64,000 nt of DNA from Pyrus communis (Eukaryota; Streptophyta; Magnoliopsida; Rosales; Rosaceae). Made by a program: the position numbers and the translations under genes. Below, in pieces: positions 35,264 to 47,182 of the stretch. Within the stretch, counting starts at the first letter, position 1; every line of letters begins with the position of its first letter. The notes below the pieces were generated by a model. The model saw only the letters and a program-made list of their open reading frames with translations, ran no database searches and was not told where the DNA came from. The stretch lies in NCBI RefSeq assembly GCF_963583255.1, contig NC_084815.1, forward strand, positions 5,131,724-5,195,723, read 5' to 3'.

Positions 35264-36357
35264 TGTAACATCCCACATCGACCAATGGAGAGGGGGTGAT
35301 ATGTCTTATATGTACATGCTCATCTCCATATAGCACGAGGCCTTTTAGGAACTCACTGGCTTCGAGTTCCATCAGAACTCCGAAGTTAAGGTGAGTTCGG
35401 GCGAAAACAATCCTAAGATGGGTGACCCACTAGGAAGTTATCGTGTGAGTTCCTTTTAAGGGCCCGACATCCTCATCGGCACACTCACACCATACGGCAG
35501 AGTAGCTTTGACACCATTCTGTCACATCTCAGTCTCAACCCTGCCGTAACACGATATTATTCGCTTTAGGCTCCGGCCACGCCCTCACGGTTTTGTTTCT
35601 AGGAACTTACACGAGAACTTCCAAGTGGGTCACTCATCCTGGGATTGCTCTTGTTAGAACTTGCCTTAACTTTGGAGTTCTGATGGAACCCGAAGTCAGT
35701 GAGTTCCTAAAAGACCTCGTGCTATATGGAGGTGGGCATGTACATATAAGGCATATCACGCCTTCTCCGTTGGTCGATGTGGGATATATATACATGCCCA
35801 CCTCTATATAGCACGAGGCTTTTTGGGAACTCACTAGCTTTGAGTTCCATCGGAACTCCGAAGTTGAGCGAGTTCGGGTGAGAACAATCCCAGGATGAGT
35901 GACCTACTGGGAAGTTCTCGTGTGAGTTTCTAAAAACAAAACTGTGAAGGCGTGGCCGGGGCCTAAAGCGGACAATATTGTGCTATGACGGAGTTGAGAC
36001 TGAGATGTGACAAAATGGTATCAGAGCCAGTATGCCGTGTGGTGTTAATGTGCTGATGAGGACGTCGGGCCCCTAAGGGGGTGGATTGTAACATCCCACA
36101 TAGACCAACGGAAAGGGAATGATGTGCCTTATATGTACATGCCCACCTTCATATAGCACGAGGCATTTTGGGAACTCACTGGCTTCGAGTTTCATCAGAA
36201 CTTCGAAGTTAAGCGAGTTCGGGCGAGAACAATCCCAGTATGGGTGACCCACAGAGAAGTTCTCGTGAAATTTCCCATAAACAAAACCGTGAGGGCGTGG
36301 CTGAGGCCCAAAACGAACAATATCGTGTTACGATGGAGTTGAGACTGGGATGTGACA
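35264..36357 (+). mobile_element. Rearranged Cassandra TRIM insertion with inverted LTR segment
   Basis: Five joined parts: a direct LTR piece (35264-35453); an inverted internal domain (35454-35519); an inverted LTR (35520-35784) lacking its last few bases; a direct LTR missing about 45 bases at its start (35785-36012); then an internal domain with primer-binding site TGGTATCAGAGCC (36016-36028) and polypurine tract AAGGGGGTGG, ending in a full LTR (36087-36357). Each LTR carries the 5S-like GAAGTTAAGCG / GGGTGACCCAC blocks. AAAGT precedes and AAAGC follows, a 4/5 match to a target duplication for the whole complex. Element DNA on either side joins sensibly without it. No protein is encoded, as usual for Cassandra. 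Confidence 0.88.
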
Positions 36358-37590
36358 AAAGCATAGGAAATATGCATAGCTACTATAGTCTACTTCAGCT
36401 TTAGTGGCTTCTTGAGCTTTGTCCCTTCCGAGGCGTGTTGCGAAGTTTTTAACTTATAGAGCCAATGGTCAGAAACATGCTATTCATAGAAAGCAGAGGA
36501 AATCGACATAGATGTTATAGTCGTACTTCAACTTTAGCTTCAATAAAACTTAAACCGTAAATCGTTGGCTGGAAATGCTACTTTTAAATAAGCAAACGGG
36601 TTCGTGTAGTCATACTAGGTGTAGGTCTCGATTTATAGATTGCCTTAGGCTACCAGCTATTGGGTCGTCGGCCCAACATCTTACTTACATAAATAAATGA
36701 CCCTCATGACCACTTCAGGCGTCATTTGTGGCTCTCGGAAGTGTTTTAGGCGTAAGATGTATGCAAAATTGTGCCTCAGAGGCCATATCCTTCCAAGCTG
36801 TAACTTGATTCCGTAGGTCGCTTAACTAGTATTACAACACTTTAAAACCAAGCTACGTTCATGAAGACTTACACGGCGAGGACGGACCCTCTAGTCACGC
36901 GAACTCTTTCATGGGCAGGAATCCTGCGGAATTGAATCATTCAGTCAGCTAAGTCTATTGTAGGAGAATGACTATCTTGGCTAATTCTGGGAGTTGTTCG
37001 GCTCAGGTAGTCACTGCATTAAAGGGAAACTGAGCAGTCGTACTACCCATCCACGTTTGAATATTCCGGATTAGTTTACCTTTTCCTAATTAGACAGCAC
37101 ACACTATGTCTGTAAGGGTACAGACGTCTTCTACGTGTCACAAGGATGGTTAGTTTGTTTATGCATTCGACACAAGCTTGTGAATAATTCCTTCAATCTT
37201 AATTGAAAATAGAAAAATTTATTAAATTTGCTAGTAACTTGTAATGGCATAACAACTGATATTCCTCGACATGTGAAGTCTTGTTTATCGAGCTACTTGA
37301 GTCTTCAAACTTTATATGTCTTGAACGAGGTCCAAGGAATGGTGGGAGGTAACACGTAGTATTTTCTCATGTTGTAGGCATTCCACTACTTGTCAATTTC
37401 TTTGGAGCTCATAGTGGTAAGGGTGTAGCTGCTTTTTTTGCTTACTCGGCTAATTTTGTACGAACCTGCCTAGATGGGAGCCATCTTTTTTTACTTCCTG
37501 GCAAGCGGTGATGAAGGCTTTTTTGAGGACTAAGTCTCCTGGCTGGAGCCGGATATTCGCCCTATTGTTGTAGCTAGAGATAAGTTGCTG
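36358..37590. other. Gypsy element spacer between Cassandra insertion and integrase end
   Basis: Element-derived non-coding DNA. Phrases such as GAGGAAAT.GACATAGATG repeat those next to the Cassandra insertion. No coding frame is supported until the integrase C-terminus begins at about 37591. Confidence 0.5.
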
Positions 37591-39075
37591 CTAGTAGACC
37601 GCAATGCGGGTGATAACCTTCTCGCGCTTTTCCTCTGCTAGGTCTAAGTTTGTGGCTATCTCATTCTGCTCCAAATTCTGCAGTACAATGTTGATGCTTG
37701 GCACTATGATGTTGGGAGGAATTATTACCTCAGAGTCATATGCTAGGGAGAAAAAAGTTTCACTGGTTGCTCGTCTTTTGGTGGTGCGATACATCCACAT
37801 AACACCAGGAATCTCGTTTCGCCACTTGTCTTTCTTGTCTGAGAGGGACTTTCTGAGGCGGTCGAGGATGGTCTTGTTAGAAACCTTGGCTTCCTCATTG
37901 CCCTGCGGATATCAGGGCATGGACATGTGTTGCTTGATGCCATATTTTTCGAAGAACTTCGCCAAATCCTTGCCTAAGAACTGCGAACCATTATCGGTGA
38001 CGATGAGGTATAGGATGCCAAAGCGGTATATGATGTTCTTTCATATGAAGTGCTCTATGTCTGTTTGGGTAGGTGTAGTCATGGGTTCAGCTTCGACCCA
38101 TTTTGTGAAGTAGTCGATCGTTACAATCATCATGTTTCTGCCCCTAGTGGCAAGTGGTATTGGTCATACCAGGTCCATTTCCCACGGCATGAATGGCCAA
38201 GGGTTCATCCGTGTATGGAGTTCACTTGCAAGTAGGGCAAGCATGGGCTTGAAGCGCTGGCAGCTATCATACTTTTGTACATACTTCTTGGCATCTTGAT
38301 GCATGGTTGGCCAGTAGTAGTTAGCGTTAATAGCTTTTCGTGCCAATGAGCGACCTCCAGAGTGGTTTCCACATACGCCTTCGTGGATTGAGCTAAGAGT
38401 CTTCAGGTCGTTGGGATGTGATAGGCAGCAGAGACGTGGTCCTGAAAAAGATTTGCGAACGAGCATGTCATTCTACATGTAATAGCATACTGCCTTTATC
38501 TAGAGCTTCCTAGACTCTAGTCTGTTTACGGGGAGCGTTCCATTGACTAAGTAGTCGATTATGGGATTTTAGTAATTCGGAATTGTGTTAATATGCGCCA
38601 CATCGACTGCTGGTTCCTTATTTATGCTCAGCTTCTCCAAGCACTCGACTGGGATTGAGCGCTTGAGCTGATGGTCTAAGGCAGAGCCCAGGCCTGCTAG
38701 TGCATTTGCGTGGGCATTTTCTGCTCGTGGAACCTGAGTGAGTGTGTACTCGTGGAATGTGGCCAGTTGCTTTCATACCTTCTCAAGGTATTGGGCTATC
38801 CTTGGATGCTTTGCTGCGTACTCCCCTAAGGTTTGGTTAGTGATCAGCTAGGAATCAGAATAAATCATGAGGTTCTTCACCATTAGGTCTTTGTCTAATC
38901 AAAGACCTATTAGTTGGGCTTCATACTCTGCTTTGTTGTTTGATGCCTTAAAGCTCAGAGTGATCACTTGTTTGAGCATCGAACCATCTGGGGTAGTGAG
39001 AACTAGGCCTACCCCCGATTCCTGGTAGTTAGATGATACGTCGACATGCAAGCATCGAAAATCTCTTGCAGGTGG

Positions 39076-39148
39076 GGCATATGCGGCTACAATGTGCTCA
39101 ACTGCCTTTGGGGCACATGCGGCTACAATGTGCTCAACTGCCTTTGGG
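39076..39148. repeat. 36-bp in-frame tandem duplication
   Basis: CATATGCGGCTACAATGTGC and the bases up to GGGG repeat immediately with one change (CATATG/CACATG). On the minus strand this doubles the 12-residue unit APKAVEHIVAAC/Y in the linker before the second RNase H domain. Confidence 0.9.
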
Positions 39149-39683
39149 GCGTTTTTGGGCTGAGTTACTGTGCTCATCGGAATATCCGTTAGTTTTCACA
39201 CCTTTAATGTCGTGCGTCTAGACTGTGTAGAATATAGCATCATGACAATGACTGCGTACATCTGAATATGGCTTAAGCTTTCGGGTTACAACAAATAGCG
39301 CCAAAATCAAAGTTTTGATTTTCAAGTATCTAGTTTTCGCATCTTGTAAAGTTTTTGAACTGTGGAATACAAGTGGTCGGGCCCTCAACTCTTCTCGTAT
39401 GAAGGTAGAGCTCATTGCTGCTTCAGATACCGTCATATAAATGCATAGATCATCAGCTGTTTCCAGCTTGGATTGCATCGGTCGGTAAGTCGTGAGAGGA
39501 ATCGACTAAATGCAGCTGCTCGTCAGGTCAGACCTTTGATCTCATTCAGAGTAGTGGGGGACTTTATATCTAGGATCGCTTAGATCTTCTTTGGATGTGC
39601 GCTTTGCATGGTCTGACTGCTTAGGGTCAAGGGATATATGTTCGGCGATTTTTTTGGGTTTCCATCCTAATTCTTGATGCCAT

Positions 39684-39721
39684 ATTCTTGACCTGTTTGC
39701 CATATTCTTGACCTGTTTGCT
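39684..39721. repeat. About 19-bp tandem duplication at the RT deletion
   Basis: CCATATTCTTGACCTGTTTG occurs twice in direct succession. It lies in the interval where the reverse-transcriptase core is missing, so it may mark a repair junction. Confidence 0.85.
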
Positions 39722-42510
39722 GTGATTATTATTTAGTGGAGGTAGAATCGTCTTTCTGCACTTCAGTTGCTACTGCTGGGGCGAAAGATTTCTTTTTCGA
39801 CTTCTTGAGAACTTGTACAGTGCATTGTCGAGACATGGCCTAGTCGTCTTTGATCTCTTCAACTGCTCCTCCTAGGATACGAAATCGGATCTTCTAATAC
39901 TCGATCGAGGTCACAGCTTCAATCTTCACTAGCCAAGGTCGGCCCAATATCTCGTTATAGGGAGATGGGTTACCGACGATCATAAAGGTCTGCGATGAGA
40001 CAATTAGATGGTTGGTTACGTCGAGCATGATTGTGCCAATGACAGTTGAGGTGGGTCCGTTGAATCTGGTCAAGACCCCTGCTTTGTGTCTGATCGTGCT
40101 TTCCAGGCTCATCTTCTGGATGACTGATAGTTGTAGGATGTTAACTAAGCTATTGTTGTCCATCATAATTCTGTCAACGATGGCGTGGGCCAGTAGAACA
40201 AAAATCACCAAGGTGTCGTCGTGGGGAAAATCTATTCCCTTAGCGTCTTGTTTGGTGAAGCTGACGATTGGTCCAAGTACAACACCTACACCTTGAACCT
40301 AAAAGACCGATCTCGTCTGTTGGATCTTCCTCTTCTTGGAACTCTGATGCTCGGATTCGGCAAAGATTTCATTGATTCGGATCGTTTTGGCTAATGGTTT
40401 GGCATCGGCGTCTGTTTCTCACCTTGGCCGGATGGTCTTTCAACATACTGGTCACACTTGCCTTTCTTCACGAGCTTCTCAAGGTACTTCATCCATGTGG
40501 TGCATTCATTGGTTATGTGCCCCGGACTTCTGTGGAATGCGCAGAACTTTGTCTGGTCCATTTTGGAGTTGTTAGCCCTCATGGGTGGTGGCAGCGGCTT
40601 GAACCACGACTTGTCCTTAAGGTCGCGAAGGATCTGGTTGATCAGGATTAAGAACTAAGAGTATGTATTAGGCGTCGTGTCTCCCTTCGTCAGGGATCGA
40701 TCCCTGTGTTTGCTTCTTGGCTTGTTTTTGTCGTTGAGTGATTTGTCGCTCACCTTCTTCTAAGTCAGCTATGCGTCTTTGCGTAACTGCTTAGGCGGTT
40801 TTGGCCAATGTCAAATTCTCGTCCGTGATCTACTGAGAGCCCATTCAAGAAGGCTGAGCACATAATACTATCATCACATTTCACAATATTCTCCTTCTCC
40901 ATCTTGAACCTTTTGATATATGTGCGAAGTGACTCCTTCAAGTTATTCTTCATGTTGAAGAGGTGATCAGACTTTTTCTTGATCCAGCGGTATGATGAAT
41001 ATTCCTTAGTGAAAACCAAGGAAAGTTCACTGAAGTTCTGAAAACGTGGCGGCAGGGTGTGGAACCAGTCTTTCACCTCGCCTTGGAGTGTTGTGGTAAA
41101 GATCTTACATATGAGATCGTTGTTGTTGGCATAGAAGATCATGACGCTTCGGTAGTGCATCAGGTGCCTGTCTGGATCTTCATCTCTTTTGAACAAGGTG
41201 AAATGTGGCGGGTTGAACTTCTATGGTGGCTCCGTTTGCTTGATCTCGTCCGTAAATGGTGACCTGCTCAAGTTGGCCACATCTTTATGGAGGGCATCGT
41301 CAGTGGCATCGATGCGCTGGAATCCGCGTAGCTGCTCTGCCACGAACTTTTGTACTTTTTCTTAGATTTACGCCAGGTGAGGCAACGGAGCCTTCAGCTA
41401 CCCTCGATGTTGACATGCTGGTCCATGTTGCTCTTCAACATGTTATGCTCGTCTGTGCTGCGGTACGAGGGATACCAGTGGAACTTGAGCTGGACTAATC
41501 TCGTGGTCTCCTCTGTCCGTTATGCGGCTGCCTACTCTGGTGCCTCGCAGGAGGATCTCCTTGTGGGCCTAGCCTCTTGTGGACATTTCTTCTGGAATGT
41601 CCTCAGTGTTTGTCGGAATGTAGACCCAACCTCAAATGCACACTGTAGTGAGCCGAGTTGGGAATGAACGCTTCTCTGCGTATTTAGGCAAGAGAAGACG
41701 TTTCCCCAAGAGCCCAAGCGAGAATGCATACTACCCGAACGTACTGTTTATGATAGGCTGAGCAAGTCTTTACTGGGACGTCACTGGAATGAGTCACATT
41801 CTTCTGCCTTTATCCTACTTCGGGACACCTTGTCTGGGGCGCACTATATCTCGATGTGCTCAAGGAGTTGGTTTACCAAGGTGGTTTGCTGCAAGAGGGC
41901 GCTCGTCAAATTAAAGACCTGCTGAGGTAAGTGGTGTTCGCCATTTAGATTGGAAAAGTCTAGATAATGGGTATCTCCATGTATGGTAGACTGTAGTATA
42001 AAACTCAAGCCCAGAGCTGGTATTCCTGTAGAAAAGTGGGGTGAAAATAACCCTGAATTGATCGCGGGACCGGTGGTCAGAATCTGGATCGACGAAGATG
42101 GTCTTGGATTTGATTGGGTCGCGGGTTGGGTCGTCTGAGATGGTCGTGGGGTGGGTTAACCCGGTTAAGAGGTCTCTGTATGGGGGCGCGTTGGGGTCAC
42201 GCGTAGGTTGGCTGACGCTAGGTCACGCCTTGCTCTTCGCGAGCTTGGGCTCGGTTAGCAGCCAAGTAGGCTCGAGCTGCCTCGGTAGATAGTTGGGCCT
42301 AGGCTGCTGCGCTGGCTGAGCTTCCGCTGCCGCAACTTGGGCTGCAGTGGTCTAGGCTTCTTAGGCTCGGCCTGCTTCTTCATAGACCTGGGCCCCTTAC
42401 TCAGGGTTTTGGTGGTCCGTGCGCTGTAAGGGCAGCAACATGCGAACTTGGGCCATGGCCTGGTAGCCTTGCCATGGCTGCTAGGTTACAGCGGTTATGG
42501 TGCACCAATT

Positions 42511-43154
42511 TGTCAATGCAAATTTCCGCCGTCTTCAGCCTTGACGAAAATGCACCTGCAAAACAATTAACACCTTTGATCAAGGACCTAAGCCTCACGC
42601 ACCCACAAGGTTGGGAGGTTAGGCCAATGGATCTCCAATGCCTAATTCAGTTTCTTTGAGAGAGTAAAGTGTTTAGAGCTTTTCTAGGTTAGCAAAAGCT
42701 TCTAAAAGTTGGAAGAATATGGGGTATTTATAGGGATAGGGTCGACCATAGTGTTAGGGTTTTACCCCTACATATGGCGGCATCCTATTGGCCAATGTTT
42801 ATGGATAAATATTCTCAAGATATTAAATAGGAAATAATATATTGAGATAATGGAGTAATTATCCCTAATTGATTTAAATTGGAATTACTTACTTGATTAG
42901 AGTCAATCTTCAATTGGGAATGTATTAAAGATAGGATTTAGGTAATTAATCCTTATCTTTAATACTTTGACTTTTCCTTGCCAAGGGAATGTGAGTTATG
43001 GGCAGTTGTATTCAGCTACTGAGACCTTCAAAGTTGTGAGCTAAGCGTGGGAGCATCTGAGAAGCCTGCCCATTTAATGAGGGTAATCTTGTCTTTCTTG
43101 AGCAAAAGTCCACGTGTCGCCTCTAGAATTTTTGGGATTATTATAGGCTTCACA
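42511..43154 (-). repeat. 5' LTR of the Tat-type Gypsy element
   Basis: This 644-bp repeat pairs with 31009-31651. On the minus strand it is followed inward by AATTGGTGCACCAT, where the primer-binding site should be; TGGTGCACC may be the binding sequence, but I cannot assign a tRNA. The TATA box at about 42715-42728 is conserved. Confidence 0.92.
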
Positions 43155-44371
43155 GTTGTCATACAAGTAAACAAATTTTTATCAAAGGTCATTATGATCT
43201 GTTGCACCAGAGTCCAGAATCCAACCTGTATGATGTTCGACGTCAGAGGACAAAAGAACACGCCCCACACTACCTGTATTGGACAGTGATTCACTAGAAG
43301 TGGGTTAGTCAACAAACTTTCACTTGGATCTCCAGGGGGCACGGCTTCTTTGGTACTAGGTGTGGTATTGGCAACGGATGCACGGCTTCTACTTGCTCCA
43401 TTAACAGCTCTATCATTGGCACATAATTTTTTCTTCAATTCTGGGAACTACTTAGGGACTCCATGCTTCTGGAAACAAGTATCCTCAATATGACGGGTTT
43501 GACCACAGAAAGTATACTTCAAATCATCTTTATTCTCCCGAGTAAAATGACGACGAGTTGTCGATGAAGGTGACACATATGGTCGGCCAACAGAGGATAG
43601 TCGAGACACCATGGCTACCATTGGTGTCAAGGCTTCTCCGTGGCTACCGACACTAACTCTTCCCATCATGGTAGCATGACGTTGGGCTTCACACCTAACA
43701 GTAGAAAATACCTCATCGATAAATGGTAGGGGTTGAGTTCTCAGAATATCACTATGTACTTTATCAAATACATCATGTAGTCTTGCCAGGAAGGCATAAA
43801 CTCGATCTAATTGAATCTCTTCTTAAAGCGTTTTCAAGGTAAGAGCACACTCCATCTTGATCGGTCTTCTTTGATCCAATTCTTGCCATACTGCTTTGAG
43901 ATCAGCATAATACAAACCAATAAGACACCCTTCTTGACGAAGTCGAAACGACTTTACCTTAAATTCATAAACTTGAGAGATATCTAAGCCATCATAATAT
44001 GTTCGTGCAACTACTTCCTACACTTCTGTAGCAGTACGAAGATGGATGAAAAAACCCATGATGGTAGGATCCATGGAATTAATCAACCACCATTTCACAA
44101 TTGTATTCCCAGTTTCCCAAGCATCATACTCAGCACTATTTTCCTTCGGCTCTTTGATACTCCCTGTCACAAACCTTTTTTTACCACGCCCAGCGATATG
44201 CATCTCCAATACTTTGGACCAAAAAGGATAATTTGATCCATTAAGTTTCACGGTATTTGGTATGTTTGAAGCATCATTATGTATCACCACGGGGCTCACA
44301 ACTGAACTGTCGGTGGTCGTACATGACCCACCCTCCAACTTCAGTCGTGAATTATCTTCGACACCAGCCAT
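43155..44371 (-). pseudogene. Ty1/Copia gag and protease, 5' part of the split element
   Basis: Minus strand from 44371: MAGVEDNSRLKLEGG, then IPNTVKLNGSNYPFWSKVLEMHIAGRGK, the Copia gag N-terminus. A zinc knuckle region lies near 43450-43520 (FCGQTRHIEDTCFQKHG, first Cys lost). The protease motif WILDSGATDH reads at about 43195-43225 in one frame. The frame breaks at several points. It runs directly into the Gypsy LTR at 43154, and its continuation is at 31003 leftward. Removing the Gypsy element and one GTTGT copy makes the two halves read through in frame. No LTR could be identified to the right of 44371. Confidence 0.9.
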
Positions 44372-45422
44372 TATGACTCACGGACACACAAAGCAGCAGC
44401 ATGGCAGTGGTTAGAAGCAGCAAAGGAAAAAACAAAACTCCAAGATCCCAACAATAAGCCTTCGCAAATTTCCTGGCAGCACAGCGGCACGGGATGGGTA
44501 TTTTCCTGGTTAGGGTTACGACAACTAGGCTCAAATGCCAAATAGAATTTTACGGCTTAATTTTCATGTATTCCATAATTCTCAATATAATTACATACAA
44601 TCCTTGTTACATAAGGAAAAAAAATAAAGGACATAAATATAACCTTCCTAAAACATAACTCTAATAATTACACAATATTTACATTCCCTTTCTACGTAAT
44701 AACTCACGCAATAAAAACTACACAATTGACACAACCAAAAGCTTTTCTTAGAGAGATAATCAAGGGTCACGCACACATCCACGCCCTGACCAAGATGGTC
44801 CTGCTAAATGTGAAACCATTTAGCAATCATAGCATTTGGTAATGTGAAAACATTTGCTGACCAAGAAACTTGGTACGTTGTACGAGTTCATTTGTAGTCA
44901 ACTTTGGTAACTTTGAACCCTTGTTTCTCTCTAAATTTCATGGAAAGAATCAACTCGAGCAAAAGTCACAGCTAAGTATCAAACTTATCACAAATATGTA
45001 CCGTCCTCGCATCTAGGTGCCACAACTAAGTATCCAACTTATCACAAATATATATATGATCCTTGCACTTGTGGATGTTAAACACACGACTATATAAGAT
45101 ACTAACATTTCATAATCAAAACGATAATATATCCCGCACACTATGTGTGTGTGAATAAAATAAATAAATAAAACAAAAAAGGATTTAGGAGATGGAAGGA
45201 AGTTATGTTTGATGACATGTAAGTGAAGAACATACTTGTTGGATTTGGAATATTAGATGAGAAATAATGTACGTTAAACGGTGAAATATTCAATGAATGT
45301 AGTGGTAGATACTAAGATGTGACAAATTGACAATATTGTTTCATGCAACTAGACATGACAAAGCCATGCAAATGTTGTGCATAAACTAATTCTCCCCCTT
45401 TTTATTTTTGTTCCAATATGTC
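44372..45422. other. AT-rich DNA between Copia remnant and hAT element
   Basis: Probably contains the untranslated leader and perhaps a decayed LTR of the Copia element (to about 44700), then ordinary AT-rich intergenic DNA. No protein frame is supported. Confidence 0.4.
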
Positions 45423-45910
45423 ACCATCACTAAACCTGGCATTTTCAACCCAACCCGTTAAAATTAGTTTTCAAGTGGGTGATAAACGGGTCGGGTGGTT
45501 AACATGTCAACTCGTTAATCACCCATTAAATAATGGGTCATTTTGGATGAACCCGCGAAACCCGTTAATCGCCCGTTTATTGAGGATTTTTGTGTAATTT
45601 CAATAGTCTTAATAGAAAACCCTCAGACCTCAGTCCATCTCCACTATCGCCGCACAAATCAACAAACAGCTAAAAGTCATAAACGGGTCTCGCGCACGTC
45701 GTGCTCCTTCCCTTCTAGCTCCGGACCTCCGATTATCTCCCTCGTCATCTTCTTGCAACTTCTCTTTTGTCCTTTCTCAAGATTGCTCCTGGTAATCCTC
45801 TCTCTCCCTCTCTCTCTCTCTTTTTCTAAAATATGGGTTTTTTGTTGTTTTGGATCCGATTTCTTATGTTTTTTTTTCTTCTGGGTTCTTCTGAAAGTGT
45901 GGATCCAATT

Positions 45911-45980
45911 TTGTTTCATGCTGCTTTCGTTGTCGCTTTTTTTTGTGGGTGTTCAAAATTAAAATTGCTTAATGGGTTTG
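45911..45980. repeat. Direct repeat, left copy, flanking captured fragment
   Basis: TTTCATGCTGCTTTCGTTGT through GTTCAAAATTAAAATTG recurs at about 47183-47250 with a few changes. The two copies bracket the antisense AAA-ATPase fragment. Confidence 0.85.
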
Positions 45981-46104
45981 ATGCTTGGAATGAATTTAGG
46001 GTTGGAATTGTTTGCAAAATTGTGGGTTTTCGATTGTTTTCTGAAATGGGGTTGTGTGAAATTGGACTACTGGGATTTGGTAGATGGTTACAATGTAGTT
46101 TAGA

Positions 46105-47170
46105 AAGATTAGTTATTTTCATCAACGTCAAAAGGCTTATTAGTAGCAGCAAGTACCAATACACGTTCTTTATCCTTTGTACACAGACCATCCTAATTAA
46201 CTATGAACTCACTTTTCATTTTATGCATAGCCTTATGTTCCCCAGGATTTTCACGTCTGCCTAACATGCTGTCAACCTCATCAACAAAAACAACACTAGG
46301 GGCAATTTTACTAGCTAAGGAGAACACCACTTTAATGTACTTTTCTCCTTCCCCAAACCACTTTGAAGTAATACTTGACATTGATATGTTAATAAAGTTT
46401 GCACCAGCTTCAGTTGCAATAGCCTTTGCAAGCATAGTCGTTCAAGTACCCCGAGGACCAAATAACAAGATTCCTTTACAAGGCTTTGCCAATTATCCCT
46501 TGCTAAATAATTCAGGCCTCTGGAGAGGAAGCATCACCAACTCCTGTAGGGTGTCCTTCAAATTTTCCAAGGCCACAATGTCATCAAAAGTAACCCCAAT
46601 ATCGCTCGGTGGAATAACATCAGCAAGAAGGTTTTTCTCAAATTCATTTCCAATAACCACATCCTTAAGTGATTTCTTTTTGCTCTTGTTTTCATTTTGA
46701 ATGCCTTGTAGAATGTTTAGTCCATCCCTAAGACTTTCAGTAGAAATAACAAGTTTGTCATCTTTAACTAAAGCGTTTGAACAATGCATAAGATGGTGAC
46801 TAACAGCCCAGCCTACTACTTTGTCAACATTTTCAGTTGTAAGTGCTAGATCTTTAATGCAAAGACTTTCAAGGTCACGGTAATCGACAGAAACTCTGTT
46901 AAGAACTGAGCGAATGGTAACAATATTAGATTACGATTTCAAAGTTTCAACATCATGTTCCAACTGCTGCTTCCAATCCGAAAGTAAAGCCTCATCCTGG
47001 GGCAGCTGTATGGTCACTTTGTTGGGGAAAATCCAAGAGATTCATCCTGTTTTTCGAGCCTGCCCCGTTTTTCACCAGGCTTACTAGGTTTACAGACAAC
47101 TTGGCCTTGTAGGAATCAGAATTTAGGATTTTCTTGCTGACATTGTTGTAAATCTCCCGAATAACTATCT
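46105..47170 (-). pseudogene. Captured AAA-ATPase gene fragment inside the hAT element
   Basis: Minus-strand translation matches a plant AAA-ATPase of the At4g02480/At1g02890 group (recall): TIQLPQDEALLSDWKQQLE, NVDKVVGWAVSHHLMH, KSLKDVVIGNEFEKNLLADV, PPSDIGVTFDDIVALENLK, MLAKAIATEAGANFINISM, SITSKWFGEGEKYIK, and the Walker B APSVVFVDEVDSMLGRREN. Walker A is broken: GILLFGPRGT, stop, then TTM instead of GPPGTGKTM. Another stop replaces the Trp after FIVN. The fragment ends at about ATNKPFDVDE. About 0.95 kb reads continuously with no intron, which suggests capture from a processed (mRNA-derived) copy. It lies antisense to the transposase, in its first intron. It is a pseudogene, although it could make antisense RNA to the parent gene. 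Confidence 0.9.
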
Positions 47171-47182
47171 CAAAAGCGATTT

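Larger units (their letters stand above)
37591..41196 (-). pseudogene. Tat Gypsy gag-pol polyprotein, broken, RT core missing
   Basis: Gag (41196 leftward) shows FKRDEDPDRHLMHY, LQGEVKDWFHTLPP and SFSELSLVF-like retrotrans_gag motifs. A knuckle-like FCAFHRSPGHITNEC follows. Protease includes IMMDNNSLVNIL (active-site Asp region altered) and PSPYNEILGRPWL. Between 39893 and 39480 only the RT thumb (SPTTLNEIKGLT..) remains, so about 1.5 kb of RT is absent. RNase H: IREELRARPLVFHSSKTLQDAKTRY. Second RNase H: LHVDVSSNYQESGVGLVLTTPDG and FKASNNKAEYEA. Integrase: NYYWPTMHQDAKKYVQKYDSCQRF (zinc finger), then DYFTKW and VTDNGSQF. Where the catalytic Glu is expected (N-G-Q-A-E) the sequence reads NEEAK. 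It is inactive. Confidence 0.9.
31009..43154 (-). mobile_element. 12.1-kb Ty3/Gypsy retrotransposon of Tat type, nested in Copia
   Basis: Two LTRs of about 643 bp bound the element, and GTTGT flanks it on both sides. On the minus strand it reads gag (40765-41196), zinc knuckle (about 40391-40582), protease (39894-40211), an RT thumb remnant (about 39480-39650), RNase H (39218-39478), a second RNase H-like domain (38899-39177) and integrase (37591-38466). A second RNase H before integrase is typical of the Tat lineage. A 5.9-kb 3' region holds an antisense gene (32630-34769) and a Cassandra insertion (35264-36357). The RT palm with its YxDD box is missing and many frames are broken, so it cannot move on its own. 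The LTRs have diverged visibly, so the insertion is not recent. Confidence 0.93.

Noticed and set aside
37604..38113. 169-codon plus-strand frame
   Set aside because: It is the complement of the Gypsy integrase domain, whose motifs are clear on the minus strand.
27990..44371. Endogenous pararetrovirus
   Set aside because: Domain order (Copia: integrase before RT; Gypsy: dual RNase H then integrase), LTRs and the 5-bp duplication all show LTR retrotransposons; no movement or coat protein is present.
45543..46264. Plus-strand frames of 139-143 codons
   Set aside because: They cover the CT-rich leader and first intron of the hAT transposase gene; residues are Phe/Leu/Ser-rich low-complexity.
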